DNA of 64,000 nt from CAYWMD01 sp964458575 (GCA_964458575.1 CAYWMD010000012.1:1-64000), one strand, 5' to 3'; positions 17,791-26,799 are shown, numbered from the stretch's first letter. Notes: a model not told the origin generated them from the letters alone. Made by a program: numbers and translations.

Positions 17791-19214
17791 TGGCTGAAGC
17801 AACTTCCGAGATCAAAGTGCCCGTGCCGCCGGCGGAACTGGCGCGCATTCCTTTGGTTCAGAACAACCGGAGCTTCGGTTGGATTTCGGACCGCGTGTCG
17901 GCCATCACCGAGGGCAAGGCGCCGGCGTGGTGGTGGGCGGCGTTCATTCCCAGCCTGCTTCTGCTTGGCTTGCTGGTCGCCATGCTCACTTATCAGATTT
18001 CGACCGGCGTCGGCGTCTGGGGCAATCACCATCCCACGATGTGGGGCTGGGACATCATCAACTTCGTTTGGTGGATCGGCATTGGCCATGCCGGGACGCT
18101 GATTTCGGCGATTCTCTTTCTGCTGCGCCAGCGCTGGCGCACAGCGGTGAACCGCGCCTCGGAGGCGATGACGATTTTCGCGGTGATGTGCGCCGGTATT
18201 TATCCGGCGATGCACGTGGGTCGTGTGTGGCGTGATTACTGGCTGTTCCCGATCCCGGATTCCAACGGCATCTGGCCGCAGTTCCGTTCGCCGTTGATGT
18301 GGGACGTGTTTGCCGTTTCGACCTATTTCACCGTGTCCGTCTTGTTCTGGTTCGTCGGCCTAATCCCCGACCTGGCGACCATGCGCGACCGCGCGAAGAC
18401 GAAGATCAAGCAATTCATTTACGGACTGTTCTCGCTGGGGTGGACGGGGGCAAACCGTCATTGGAGCAATTACGAGAAGGCGTATCTGATCCTGGCCGGT
18501 CTTTCGACGCCGCTGGTGTTGTCCGTGCACTCGATCGTGTCGTTGGACTTCGCCGTGTCGCAATTGCCCGGCTGGCACACAACGATTTTTCCGCCGTATT
18601 TCGTCGCTGGTGCGGTGTTCTCCGGGTTCGGCATGGTGCTGACCCTGCTCGTCCCCTTGCGCAGCATGTGCAAGTTGGAGGACATCATCACCATGCGGCA
18701 CATTGACGTGATGTGCAAAGTGACGCTGGCGACCGGTTGCATTGTCAGCTACGCCTACGTCATGGAGTTCTTCATCGCGTGGTACAGCGGCAATCCGTCC
18801 GAACAGTTCCATTTCCTGAACCGGGCGATGGGGCCGTATTGGTGGGGCTGGGTGGGGATGATGTCCTGCAACATGATCGTTCCGCAGTTGTTCTGGTTCA
18901 AGAAAGTCCGGCAAAACCTCCTGGTGGTGTTCATCCTCTCGATTCTGGTGAACGTCGGCATGTGGTTCGAGCGGTTCGTCATCGTGGTGATTTCCCTGCA
19001 CCGCGAATTTCTGCCGTCGAACTGGGGTTACTTCAAGCCGACGTGGGTGGACATCTGCACGTTCCTCGGCACGTTCGGCTTGTTCTTCACGTGCTTCCTG
19101 TTGTTCATGCGTTTTCTGCCGATGATCGCGGTTTCGGAAGTGAAAGGCGTGACGGCGCAGGCGGATCCGCATCATCCCCTGGCCAAGCCGGACGGAAACG
19201 GAGGGCAGCACTGA
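17790..19214 (+). CDS. actC: Alternative complex III quinol-binding membrane subunit ActC (NrfD/PsrC-like)
   Basis: 474 residues with about ten membrane helices, of the NrfD/PsrC type. Segments such as ILFLLRQRWRTAVNRASEAM, NRAMGPYWWGWVGMMSCNM and SNWGYFKPTWVDICTFLGT match ActC. In ACIII this subunit holds the quinol site next to the iron-sulfur domain of ActB and a possible proton path. The start overlaps the actB stop by 1 bp (TAATG). The stop overlaps the actD start (TGATG). Confidence 0.92.
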   Translation: MAEATSEIKVPVPPAELARIPLVQNNRSFGWISDRVSAITEGKAPAWWWAAFIPSLLLLGLLVAMLTYQISTGVGVWGNHHPTMWGWDIINFVWWIGIGHAGTLISAILFLLRQRWRTAVNRASEAMTIFAVMCAGIYPAMHVGRVWRDYWLFPIPDSNGIWPQFRSPLMWDVFAVSTYFTVSVLFWFVGLIPDLATMRDRAKTKIKQFIYGLFSLGWTGANRHWSNYEKAYLILAGLSTPLVLSVHSIVSLDFAVSQLPGWHTTIFPPYFVAGAVFSGFGMVLTLLVPLRSMCKLEDIITMRHIDVMCKVTLATGCIVSYAYVMEFFIAWYSGNPSEQFHFLNRAMGPYWWGWVGMMSCNMIVPQLFWFKKVRQNLLVVFILSILVNVGMWFERFVIVVISLHREFLPSNWGYFKPTWVDICTFLGTFGLFFTCFLLFMRFLPMIAVSEVKGVTAQADPHHPLAKPDGNGGQH

Positions 19215-19753
19215 TGAGCGCGACCGCCAAACCCTTCGGCCTGCTGGCCGAGTTCGACAACACCACCGACGTGTTGCATGCGGCGGAAAAGGTCCGCGAC
19301 GCGGGTTTCCGCAAGTGGGACGTTTACATGCCGTTCCCGATCCATGGCATGGACAAGGCCATGGGCCTCAAGAATTCCAAGGTCGGCTGGTTCGCCTTCC
19401 TCGGCGGCGTGACCGGTTACACCACCGGCATGGTGATGATCTGGTGGATGAACGCGATTGACTACCCGATTGTTGTGGGCGGCAAGCCGATGTTCAGCCC
19501 GTTCGGCGCCTTCCCGCCGTCTTATGAGCTGACGATTCTGTTCGGCGCGTTCGGGTCGCTGTTCGGCATGTTGTTCCTGAACCGCCTGCCGCGGCTGTAT
19601 CATCCGTTGTTGAAGCACCGGCGTTTTGCCCTGGCCACGCACGACCGGTTCTTCATCGTGATCGAGACCGCCGATCCGAAGTATTCGGAAACCGAAACCC
19701 GCAAGCTGCTTGAGACGGCCGGCAGCCGGCGCATCGAAATGGTGGTGGAATAA
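19214..19753 (+). CDS. actD: Alternative complex III subunit ActD (DUF3341)
   Basis: 179 residues. The start at 19214 is set by the overlap with the actC stop and the purine-rich site cggagg about 10 bp upstream; the open frame continues further upstream inside actC and should be ignored. An N-terminal soluble part (LAEFDNTTDVLHAAEKVRDA) is followed by two membrane helices (~55-80 and ~95-120) and a cytoplasmic end, the layout of ActD. It has no cofactor and is structural, in contact with ActC and ActF. It overlaps actE by 1 bp. Confidence 0.9.
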   Translation: MSATAKPFGLLAEFDNTTDVLHAAEKVRDAGFRKWDVYMPFPIHGMDKAMGLKNSKVGWFAFLGGVTGYTTGMVMIWWMNAIDYPIVVGGKPMFSPFGAFPPSYELTILFGAFGSLFGMLFLNRLPRLYHPLLKHRRFALATHDRFFIVIETADPKYSETETRKLLETAGSRRIEMVVE

Positions 19754-20397
19754 TGCGCTACATCTTCCTGTTCTTCGGCCTGGCCGTGTTGCTGGTGATG
19801 CTCATCGCCGGCAAGCGCGGCGATCTCACGCGCAACCGTCCGCTGCAAATCTTCCCGGACATGAAGCGGCAGTTGAAATTGCGTCCGCAGACGGCCAACA
19901 GCTTTTTCGCCAACGGCCTCAGTTCGCAACTGCCGCCGCTTGGTACGGTGGCGCAGAGCGCGCCCCTGATGGTCGGCGGTCGCGAAGTTTATCCTTACGA
20001 AGACGCGCCGGTGAACACGGGCCGGGTCGCGGGCACGACGAATTTTGTGGAGTTGAACCCGTTTCCGGTCACCGCGCCACTGCTCGCCCGCGGCCAGCAA
20101 CGATTCACGATCTATTGCGCGCCGTGCCACGGACAACTGGGCGATGGCAACGGCATCACCAAAAAGATCGGTGCGATGGCCATCGTCGCCAATCTCCATG
20201 AGAAACGCATCGTCGAACTGCCGGATGGCGAATTGTTCAACACGGTCAGTCACGGCAAGAACAATATGCAGGGCTATGCGCCGCAGATCCCGGTCGAGGA
20301 TCGTTGGGCGATCATTGCCTACCTGCGCGCGCTGCAACTGAGCCATTTGGGATCGGTGGACGATCTCCCGCCGTCCGTGCGCGCGAAATTAAAATAA
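19753..20397 (+). CDS. actE: Alternative complex III monohaem cytochrome c subunit ActE
   Basis: 214 residues: one N-terminal membrane helix (YIFLFFGLAVLLVMLI), a linker rich in proline, and one cytochrome c domain with the haem site CAPCH (in YCAPCHGQLGDGNG) and a likely axial methionine in NNMQGYAPQIP. ActE is the second cytochrome of ACIII and the likely exit point to an oxidase or soluble carrier. The gene follows actD with 1-bp overlap, and actF begins 3 bp after its stop. Confidence 0.92.
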   Translation: MRYIFLFFGLAVLLVMLIAGKRGDLTRNRPLQIFPDMKRQLKLRPQTANSFFANGLSSQLPPLGTVAQSAPLMVGGREVYPYEDAPVNTGRVAGTTNFVELNPFPVTAPLLARGQQRFTIYCAPCHGQLGDGNGITKKIGAMAIVANLHEKRIVELPDGELFNTVSHGKNNMQGYAPQIPVEDRWAIIAYLRALQLSHLGSVDDLPPSVRAKLK

Positions 20398-20400
20398 GTT

Positions 20401-21726
20401 ATGAGTCAAGCAGACGATTACTCGAACGACGATCCGACGATGCCGCGGCCATTGGACCTGGCGAAGTGGCGCAAGCTGCCGTTGCAGTGTGTCATTGGCG
20501 GGTTGGCGGTCGGGCTGTTGGGGTTGATGCTCAATTTCCGGCATGGCGGGGTGGATTTCCTGATCGCCTACCTCGTGGCCTTCATGTTTGTGTTGAGCCT
20601 CGGGGCGGGCGCGCTGTTCCTGGTCATGGCGCATCACCTGTTCGATGCCGGCTGGTCGGTGCCCATCCGCCGGTTCTGCGAGCACCTGGCCTATTCCGTC
20701 TTTACGGCCCTGCCGTTCCTGTTCATTCCCATCGCCCTGGGCGCGAAAAAGATTTATCCCTGGATGAGCCTCAATCCCGTCACCTACCACGCGTTGCACG
20801 CGAAGCAGCCGGTCTTCACGATGACCGGTTTTTACGTGGTCGCGGCGGGTTGCTTCCTCGTCTGGTGGTTCTTGTCCAGCCGCCTGCGCTATTGGTCGCT
20901 CAAACAGGACGAAACAGGCGCCGCCGACTGCACCTACAAGATGCGCGTCCTGTCGTCCATCGGCATTTTTCTGTTCGCGTTCTCGCTCACGTTTGGGGCA
21001 ATCATGTGGATGAAGGCGTTGCAGATTGACTGGTTCTCGACGATGTACGGCGTGCATTACTTTGCCGGCAGCGTCTGGGTCACCTTGGCCACCGTGTACG
21101 TGATTACGATGATTTTGGACCGGCAGCGCATCCTCAGCGATGTCCTGCACGAACATCAGTATTATTTCCTCGGTTCGTTGTTGTTCGCGTTCACGGTTTT
21201 CTATGCCTATGTCACCTTCGCGCAGTACTTCATCATCTGGAACGCCAACATGCCGGAGGAGACATTCTACTACGTCATCCGCGAGGTGGATGCCCACGGC
21301 CATCACACGACCTGGTTCTGGGTCAGCCTGGTCATCATCTTTGGCCACTTCTTCCTGCCGTTTCTGACATTGCTGCGGATTGATGTGAAGAGCAATTTCG
21401 CCGTCATGGTGCCGCTGGCGCTGTGGGCTTGGTTGATGCACTTCGTGGACATGACGTGGAATATCATGCCGCCGCTTTATCGGGCCGGCTTCCCGTTTGC
21501 CTGGGCCCTGGTGGCGCTGGGATTGATGGTGTTCATGGTTGGCATCGTGGCCATCCAGTTCCTCAAACGGTTCAACAGCGCCCCGCCGTTTCCGAAAAAG
21601 GACCCGCGCCTCATCGAAGCCATGGGCCTTTACCATCCGGTGCCCACCCAGATTTCCGGCGGTGAACTGGACCAGACCGACACGATGCGCGGCGCACCGA
21701 TTCAACCTGCGAAGGGGGGCCACTGA
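20401..21726 (+). CDS. actF: Alternative complex III membrane subunit ActF
   Basis: 441 residues, about ten membrane helices, homologous to ActC/NrfD. Diagnostic stretches are IALGAKKIYPWMSL, WFLSSRLRYWSLKQDETG, MKALQIDWFSTMYGVHYFAG and YVTFAQYFIIWNANMPEET. In ACIII, ActF is a second NrfD-like subunit thought to act in proton movement rather than direct quinol oxidation. The cytoplasmic C-terminus (~40 residues) contains LIEAMGLYHPVPTQISGG. It overlaps the next gene by 1 bp, with a purine-rich site (aagggggg) before that start. Confidence 0.92.
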   Translation: MSQADDYSNDDPTMPRPLDLAKWRKLPLQCVIGGLAVGLLGLMLNFRHGGVDFLIAYLVAFMFVLSLGAGALFLVMAHHLFDAGWSVPIRRFCEHLAYSVFTALPFLFIPIALGAKKIYPWMSLNPVTYHALHAKQPVFTMTGFYVVAAGCFLVWWFLSSRLRYWSLKQDETGAADCTYKMRVLSSIGIFLFAFSLTFGAIMWMKALQIDWFSTMYGVHYFAGSVWVTLATVYVITMILDRQRILSDVLHEHQYYFLGSLLFAFTVFYAYVTFAQYFIIWNANMPEETFYYVIREVDAHGHHTTWFWVSLVIIFGHFFLPFLTLLRIDVKSNFAVMVPLALWAWLMHFVDMTWNIMPPLYRAGFPFAWALVALGLMVFMVGIVAIQFLKRFNSAPPFPKKDPRLIEAMGLYHPVPTQISGGELDQTDTMRGAPIQPAKGGH

Positions 21727-22112
21727 TGAATTCCTGCGAATCCGACCAGTCCGGTTGCGGGCGCGGCTTCACCGCGACGCTGGCGGTGGTTGTCGCCTGC
21801 CTGATTTTTGGCGCGCTGGTGTGGCAGATGAAAAAATACACGGAGCCCGCACCGGCGGTGGACGCCGCCCGCAAGGCGGACAGGGCCAAGGCCCGGGCCG
21901 AACTCACCGCGGCCGAGACCGAGGCGTTGAACAATCCCGGCTGGATTGACCAGACCAAGGGCCTGGTCCGCTTGCCCATTGCCGACGCGATGCAACTCGC
22001 CGAACGCGAATGGCAGAATCCCGCCCAGGCGCGTTCGAACCTCATCGCTCGCGTCGAAAAAGCCACCGCTCTCCCGCCTAAGGCGCCGGAGAAGCCCAGT
22101 GCGTTTGAGTGA
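21726..22112 (+). CDS. Small single-helix membrane protein of the act-cco operon
   Basis: 128 residues of unknown function. It has one membrane helix (residues ~18-36, TATLAVVVACLIFGALVW), an alanine/charged coiled-coil-like stretch (residues ~45-70) and the segment NPGWIDQTKGLVRLPIADAM. A G-W-[IV]-D..[KR]G.VR[IL]P...AM pattern is common in small proteins encoded near ACIII and haem-copper oxidase genes, so a structural or assembly role is inferred. Tight coupling with actF and the CcoN-like gene supports membership of the respiratory complex. Confidence 0.6.
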   Translation: MNSCESDQSGCGRGFTATLAVVVACLIFGALVWQMKKYTEPAPAVDAARKADRAKARAELTAAETEALNNPGWIDQTKGLVRLPIADAMQLAEREWQNPAQARSNLIARVEKATALPPKAPEKPSAFE

Positions 22113-22130
22113 TTTGCCGCGTCTGCTTTA

Positions 22131-23549
22131 ATGACCGCTCCTTCGTCCAGCCAGCCGCAGCCGATTGACGCTTCGTGCCGCCTGCCGTTGTTTGCCTTGT
22201 TCGGCGGCGCGGCGGTGTGGCTGGTGCTGGGCTCCGTTCTGGCGCTGATCGCTTCGCTGACTTTTCACAAGCCCGCCATGTTCGCCGATTGCGCGATGTT
22301 CAGCTACGGGCGGGCGTTTCCGGCGTCGCAAAACCTGTTGGTCTATGGCTTCTGCATTCCCGCCGGACTCGGGGTCGGACTCTGGCTGCTGGCGCGGTTG
22401 AGCCGGGTGGAACTGGCGCGGCCGTGGCTGGTCACGGTGGGGGCGAAACTCTGGCATTTGGGTGTGCTCGTGGGCCTGGTCGCGATTCTCACCGGCCAGG
22501 GCACCGGTCATGAGCTGCTCGAGATGCCGCACTATGCGACCGCGATTCTTTTCGTCAGTTTTCTTTTCATGGCCGTCTGGGGTTTTGTCACCCATACGCA
22601 ACGCGCGGAAAGGTCGTTGTATCCCTCCCAATGGTTTGTGCTGGCGGCGCTGTTCTGGTTTCCGTGGATCCTTTCAACCGCGGTGCTGTTGCAGTTGGTG
22701 CCGTTGCGCGGGGTCGTGCAGGCGGTCGTCGCCTGGTGGTTTGCCGGCAACCTGCTGAACGTCTGGCTGGTCCTCGCGGGACTCGCTTCAACTTTTTACA
22801 TCATCCCGAAACTGGCCGACCGGCCGCTGCAAAGCCAGAACCTTGCTTTGTTCATTTTCCTGACGCTGATGCTGTTTGGTACCTGGACGGGAGTTCCCGC
22901 CAGCGCACCCCTGCCGGCGTGGATGCCGGTCCTGAGCGGGGTCGCGTCCTCGCTGCTGCTCGTGACCGCGCTGGCGGTCGCGGTCTGCGTGTATCAGACG
23001 ACGCGCGGCGTGACCTGGCCGCCCGTCGGCGGACCGGCGTGTTACACCATGTTCGGCGTGTTCTCGCTGGTGCTGGCCATGTTGTTGTTTTCGGCGGGCT
23101 GTGTTCCGGTTGTTTCCCGTGTGACGGATTTCACCTGGTTCGGCCGCGGCGAAATCGCGTTGCGCCTGTATGGCTTTTTTGTGATGACCATGCTGGGCGC
23201 GGCCTATTTCATTCTGCCGCGCCTCGCGGGGGTTGAAGTCTGCCGCCCGCGCGTCCGCGCCAACTTCTGGCTGGGGGTTGCCGGCACGCTGCTGGTTTCG
23301 GTGCCGCTTCTCATCGGCGGTGTCCGACAGGGCCTGGCATTGGCCAATCCGGCCGTGCCCTTCCTCGACACGGGGAAAGCCGCGCTCATGTATTTCCGCA
23401 TGAGTACGCTGGGCGAGACGCTGTTGGTGTTGGGCAACCTGCTCTTCCTGTTCAACGTTGTAACGGTGATCGTGCGTTGCTATCGGCCGATGGTCAAAGC
23501 GGCTTATCGCGAGGCGACGGCGTTGTCGCCCGAGGGGGTTCAGACATGA
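22131..23549 (+). CDS. CcoN-like (cbb3 oxidase subunit I family) membrane protein lacking all metal ligands
   Basis: 472 residues, the full length of CcoN, with about twelve membrane helices. Homology to cbb3 subunit I is clear from VVAWWFAGNLLN, STFYIIPKLADRP, WTGVPASAPLPAWM and VTDFTWFGRGEIAL, and from its place before a CcoO-like gene. Against the CcoN motifs I recall, every ligand position is changed: the low-spin haem His (RPLHT) is Ser66 in PASQN; the copper His in WWYGHNA is Gly206; the HH copper pair in GPHHLHY falls in GVPASAP; and both His of TIGHVHSG align with Gly338 and Gly340. The five histidines that remain lie elsewhere. It should not reduce oxygen; a scaffold, proton-channel or quinone role is inferred. 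It overlaps the ccoO-like gene by 4 bp. Confidence 0.8.
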   Translation: MTAPSSSQPQPIDASCRLPLFALFGGAAVWLVLGSVLALIASLTFHKPAMFADCAMFSYGRAFPASQNLLVYGFCIPAGLGVGLWLLARLSRVELARPWLVTVGAKLWHLGVLVGLVAILTGQGTGHELLEMPHYATAILFVSFLFMAVWGFVTHTQRAERSLYPSQWFVLAALFWFPWILSTAVLLQLVPLRGVVQAVVAWWFAGNLLNVWLVLAGLASTFYIIPKLADRPLQSQNLALFIFLTLMLFGTWTGVPASAPLPAWMPVLSGVASSLLLVTALAVAVCVYQTTRGVTWPPVGGPACYTMFGVFSLVLAMLLFSAGCVPVVSRVTDFTWFGRGEIALRLYGFFVMTMLGAAYFILPRLAGVEVCRPRVRANFWLGVAGTLLVSVPLLIGGVRQGLALANPAVPFLDTGKAALMYFRMSTLGETLLVLGNLLFLFNVVTVIVRCYRPMVKAAYREATALSPEGVQT

Positions 23550-24442
23550 GATCCGGCGCGATCATATTCCTTGTGGCGTTCATCGCGCTGTCGGCGTCGT
23601 GGGGCGGATTTGTCCTCGCGCCGCAACTCCAATTGGGTGGTAACGTGCAGACCAACGCTGTGGGCACGAGCGATCTTTATCCGCAGGCACGCCCGGGACT
23701 GGCGAAACAAGGCCTGGAAGTTTATCGCGCCAGCGGTTGCGTCTATTGCCACAGTCAACAGGTCCGGCAGGAAGCCATCCATTGCGAAATCGTGTTGATG
23801 GACGCGGGCACGAACGGAACGGCGACTCACGCGGCCATTGCCAGGCTCGATCCGGAGGCGGCGAAGCAGGAGACGGTCGTTCTGCTCGGGCATCTGCCAA
23901 AAACCATTTTGAAAGTCGCCGACACCGCCGCCGCTGCGCCCGTGATCAAGGCGCTGGAGGCGGCGGGGGCCAAGGCGGACGCCCTGGTGGTGGCGACCGG
24001 GCCCGACATCAGTCGCAGCTGGGGCCGGCGGCGCTCCGTGACGCAGGATTATTTGTATGACCACCCGGTGCAACTCGGCTCGCGCCGGGCGGGCCCGGAT
24101 TTGGCCAACGTCGGCGCACGGCAGTTCGATGCGAACTGGCAGTTACGCCATTTGTATGCGCCGCAAAGCGAAGTCAAAGGCTCGACGATGCCGCCGTATC
24201 GGTTTTTGTTCGATCAACGCAAAGCCGGCGCAACACCTTCGCCCGACGCCCTCCAATTAACGGGGGAATTCGCGCCGCCGGCGGGATTTGAGATTGTCCC
24301 CACGCCGCAAGCGAAAGCACTCGTCGCCTACTTGTTGAGCCTGCGCGCCGACGTGCCACTGTTTGAAGCCCCGTTGACGCTGCCACCGTCCGCGCCGGCG
24401 CCGGTGACGAATGCGCCCGCCGCAATTTCCTCCGCGCAATGA
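23546..24442 (+). CDS. CcoO-like monohaem cytochrome c with a large insertion
   Basis: 298 residues from the ATG at 23546, which overlaps the previous stop (ATGA). It has one N-terminal helix (IIFLVAFIALSASWGGFVLA) and a CcoO-type haem site CVYCHSQQVR, then YDHPVQLGSRRAGPDLANVG and the axial methionine in STMPPYRFLF. CcoO normally has roughly 25 residues between the haem site and YDHP; here there are about 95, so a segment of ~70 residues is inserted. Its end (KTILKVADTAAAAPVIKALEAAGAKA, shown in part as VIKALEAAGAKA) loosely recalls the L7/L12 C-terminal fold. It probably passes electrons from ACIII onward, alongside a CcoN partner that has no cofactors. Confidence 0.8.
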   Translation: MRSGAIIFLVAFIALSASWGGFVLAPQLQLGGNVQTNAVGTSDLYPQARPGLAKQGLEVYRASGCVYCHSQQVRQEAIHCEIVLMDAGTNGTATHAAIARLDPEAAKQETVVLLGHLPKTILKVADTAAAAPVIKALEAAGAKADALVVATGPDISRSWGRRRSVTQDYLYDHPVQLGSRRAGPDLANVGARQFDANWQLRHLYAPQSEVKGSTMPPYRFLFDQRKAGATPSPDALQLTGEFAPPAGFEIVPTPQAKALVAYLLSLRADVPLFEAPLTLPPSAPAPVTNAPAAISSAQ

Positions 24443-25059
24443 ACGCCGAATCCAAACCCACCCACCCGGCGCCGGAAGCAGAGCCGACGTCCACGCTCGC
24501 CACGCTGCCAATCTGGTTGATCGTGGTGCTGTTGCTGTTGCTGTTTTGGGGGGCGATGTCCTTTGACCGGCATGGCGGTTGGTTTCAGCCGAAGGTTTAC
24601 GAACCCTTCGCTTCCTTGCCGGATGTCGAGCGCTTTCAACCCTTGGAGCGCGGCGGAGCGAATCTCTCGCGTGGCAAGGTCGTCTTCGAAGGCACCTGCG
24701 CGTTGTGCCACAACCCGGATGGCGCCGGCAAACCGGGCCAGGCGCCGCCGCTCGCCGGCTCCGATTGGGTGAACGCGAAGGGGCCAAACCGGATCATCCA
24801 CATCGTATTGCTCGGCTTGAACGGCCCGATCACCGTCAGCGGCAAATCCTACACTTTCTCCGCCGGCATGACTCCGTTTGGCAGCTTGCCGGACGAAGAC
24901 ATCGCCGCGGCGTTGAGCTACGTCCGCCAGGCCTGGGGCAACAAGGCGCCGCCGGTGACCGCCGAGCAGGTCAAAGCCGTCCGGACAAAGATCGGCAACC
25001 GCACCCAGTCGCTGACGACCGACGAGGTGACGGGGATGCCGGAGGAATTAAAGAAGTAA
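24439..25059 (+). CDS. Membrane-anchored monohaem cytochrome c (CcoP-like position)
   Basis: 206 residues: an N-terminal Pro/Glu-rich tail, one helix (LIVVLLLLLFWGAM), the spacer FDRHGGWFQPKVYEPF, and one cytochrome c domain with haem site CALCH and a probable axial methionine in SAGMTPFG. True CcoP carries two haems; this has one. It is the last gene of the run, overlapping the CcoO-like gene by 4 bp. It converges on queG, and the two coding ends overlap by 12 bp (25048-25059). It is probably the outlet from the complex to a terminal oxidase not encoded in this window. Confidence 0.8.
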   Translation: MNAESKPTHPAPEAEPTSTLATLPIWLIVVLLLLLFWGAMSFDRHGGWFQPKVYEPFASLPDVERFQPLERGGANLSRGKVVFEGTCALCHNPDGAGKPGQAPPLAGSDWVNAKGPNRIIHIVLLGLNGPITVSGKSYTFSAGMTPFGSLPDEDIAAALSYVRQAWGNKAPPVTAEQVKAVRTKIGNRTQSLTTDEVTGMPEELKK

Positions 25060-26091
25060 CGCCGCCGGATCGGGCGTTGCTGTTCCGCGCCGTTTCGCAA
25101 TCTGGTCCATCGCCCAACGGGCATGTTCGGCAATCAACGGTTCACGGTCAGCGGAGGCGGTTTGCAAGGTCGGCAACGCGGTTTCGTCGCCGGTGTTTCC
25201 CAGTGCCACACATACGTTCCGCAACAATCCTCGCCGCTTCGCGCGAAGAATCGGCGTGCCGGCGAAACGCGATTTGAAACCGGTTTCGTCGAGGCCAAGC
25301 AACGCCACCAGGTCGGGCGTGGCCAGTCCGGGCCGGACGTGTGACTTCATCAATTGCCCCTCGTGTGCGAAACGATTCCACGGACACACCGCCAGGCAAT
25401 CGTCGCAGCCGAAGATCCGGTTGCCGATGGCTGGGCGCAATTCGAGCGGGATTGGGCCTCTGAGTTCGATGGTGAGGTAGGAAATGCACAGTCGTGCGTC
25501 GAGCTGGAACGGTGCGGTGATGGCGCGCGTGGGGCAGGCCGTGAGGCAGCGCGAACAGGCGCCGCAACGGTTCTTCTCCGGCCGGTCGGGCTGGAGTTCC
25601 AGCGTCGTCAGAATTTCTCCGAGCAAAATCCAGTTGCCCAATCTGCGGCTGATGAGGTTGGTGTGCTTGCCGATAAAGCCCAGTCCGGCCCGCTGGGCCA
25701 GGTCGCGTTCCAGCACCGGGCCCGTGTCCACATACCAGAGTGAGCGCGTGCCACCGCCGCCGAACTGGTCCACGAATTCGGCCAGTGTTTTCAACCGTTC
25801 GCCCAGCACGTCGTGATAGTCATCGAACTGGGCGTAGCGGGCCACAAGGCCAGATTGCGGATCGCAAACTTCGTAACTTGCCGCGAGGGCGATCACGCTC
25901 CGCGCGTCGGGAAGCACGCGTTGTGGATCAATCCGCTTGTCAGCATTGCGTTCGAGATAGCCCATTTCACCATGGCGGCCCGCGCGCAACCAGTCCTGAA
26001 ACTGCATGGAACTTTCGGGGGCTGCCGCCGTTGTAAACCGGCAGTCGTCGAAGCCCAGTTCGAGCGCGCGTTGCCGGATGGCGGCCTTCAT
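25048..26091 (-). CDS. queG: Epoxyqueuosine reductase QueG
   Basis: 347 residues. QueG is a cobalamin- and iron-sulfur-dependent cytoplasmic enzyme that reduces epoxyqueuosine to queuosine at position 34 of GUN-anticodon tRNAs. Seen here are the N-terminal catalytic domain (LGFDDCRF, MGYLERNADKRIDP), the two [4Fe-4S] clusters CGACSRCLTACP and CDDCLAVCPWN, and a C-terminal HEAT-like region (NVCVALGNTGDETALPTLQ). The ATG overlaps the stop of aroK by 4 bp. The 3' end overlaps the cytochrome gene on the other strand by 12 bp. Confidence 0.95.
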   Translation of the reverse strand: MKAAIRQRALELGFDDCRFTTAAAPESSMQFQDWLRAGRHGEMGYLERNADKRIDPQRVLPDARSVIALAASYEVCDPQSGLVARYAQFDDYHDVLGERLKTLAEFVDQFGGGGTRSLWYVDTGPVLERDLAQRAGLGFIGKHTNLISRRLGNWILLGEILTTLELQPDRPEKNRCGACSRCLTACPTRAITAPFQLDARLCISYLTIELRGPIPLELRPAIGNRIFGCDDCLAVCPWNRFAHEGQLMKSHVRPGLATPDLVALLGLDETGFKSRFAGTPILRAKRRGLLRNVCVALGNTGDETALPTLQTASADREPLIAEHARWAMDQIAKRRGTATPDPAALLL

Positions 26092-26627
26092 CGGTGGGTG
26101 GATTGCGCGAGCCGAAGCTGGTGAATGACCTGATGCGCCACTTCTTTGACGGACCGCATTTCGGTATTCACCATGACGTCGGCCTGGTGGTAGAACGGTT
26201 CACGCGTGGCGAGCAGCGACCGGATTTTGCCCAGCGGGTCAGGGTTGTTCAACAGCGGCCGGTGGGTCTGGTGCCGCACGCGCTCAAAAATCTTTTCCGG
26301 TGAAGCCCAAAGGCAAACCACCAGCGCGTGGGTTTTGAGGCTGGCCAGATTGGCGGGGTTGACCGGCAGCCCGCCGCCGGTCGAGATGACGGTCCGGTCG
26401 CGGTGCGACAACTCCTCGACCAGCCCGCATTCCATCTGTCGGAACGCCGGCTCCCCCTGCTGCGCGAAAATCTCGGTGATGGGTTTGCCCGCGCGCGCTT
26501 CGATGACGTCGTCGGTGTCGAGAAAGGTGAAATGCAGCGTGTCGGCGACGAGCCGGCCCACGGAGGATTTGCCGGTGCCCATAAATCCAATGAGCGCAAT
26601 GTTGGCGAGTTTTCGGGCAACGGTCAT
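26088..26627 (-). CDS. aroK: Shikimate kinase AroK
   Basis: 179 residues from the ATG at 26627; an upstream ATG at 26654 would add nine residues with no family match. The enzyme phosphorylates shikimate in aromatic amino acid synthesis. The P-loop is GFMGTGKSS, the shikimate-binding DTDD follows (FLDTDDVIEARAG), then GEPAFRQ, STGGGLPV and RPLL in the lid region. It is co-directional with and overlaps queG; the pairing has no obvious functional link. Confidence 0.93.
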   Translation of the reverse strand: MTVARKLANIALIGFMGTGKSSVGRLVADTLHFTFLDTDDVIEARAGKPITEIFAQQGEPAFRQMECGLVEELSHRDRTVISTGGGLPVNPANLASLKTHALVVCLWASPEKIFERVRHQTHRPLLNNPDPLGKIRSLLATREPFYHQADVMVNTEMRSVKEVAHQVIHQLRLAQSTHR

Positions 26628-26799
26628 GCCGTATGCTAACCGGTAAAAGTGCAAAACCCAAAGCGCAAAGTATCAGCGAAGTTCCAGGCCCGCCGGACGC
26701 CGAAGCGACCTGTTCATTGACTTGCCTTCGACCGGCTGGCAATCTGCGCACGCTCCGGTTCGCCAGCCATGACGGTTGGGAAGTCGGAACGTGTCCGCG

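Noticed and set aside
22131..23549. Calling the CcoN-like gene a working cbb3 oxidase subunit I
   Set aside because: The family match is clear, but every ligand histidine position is substituted, so catalysis cannot be claimed.
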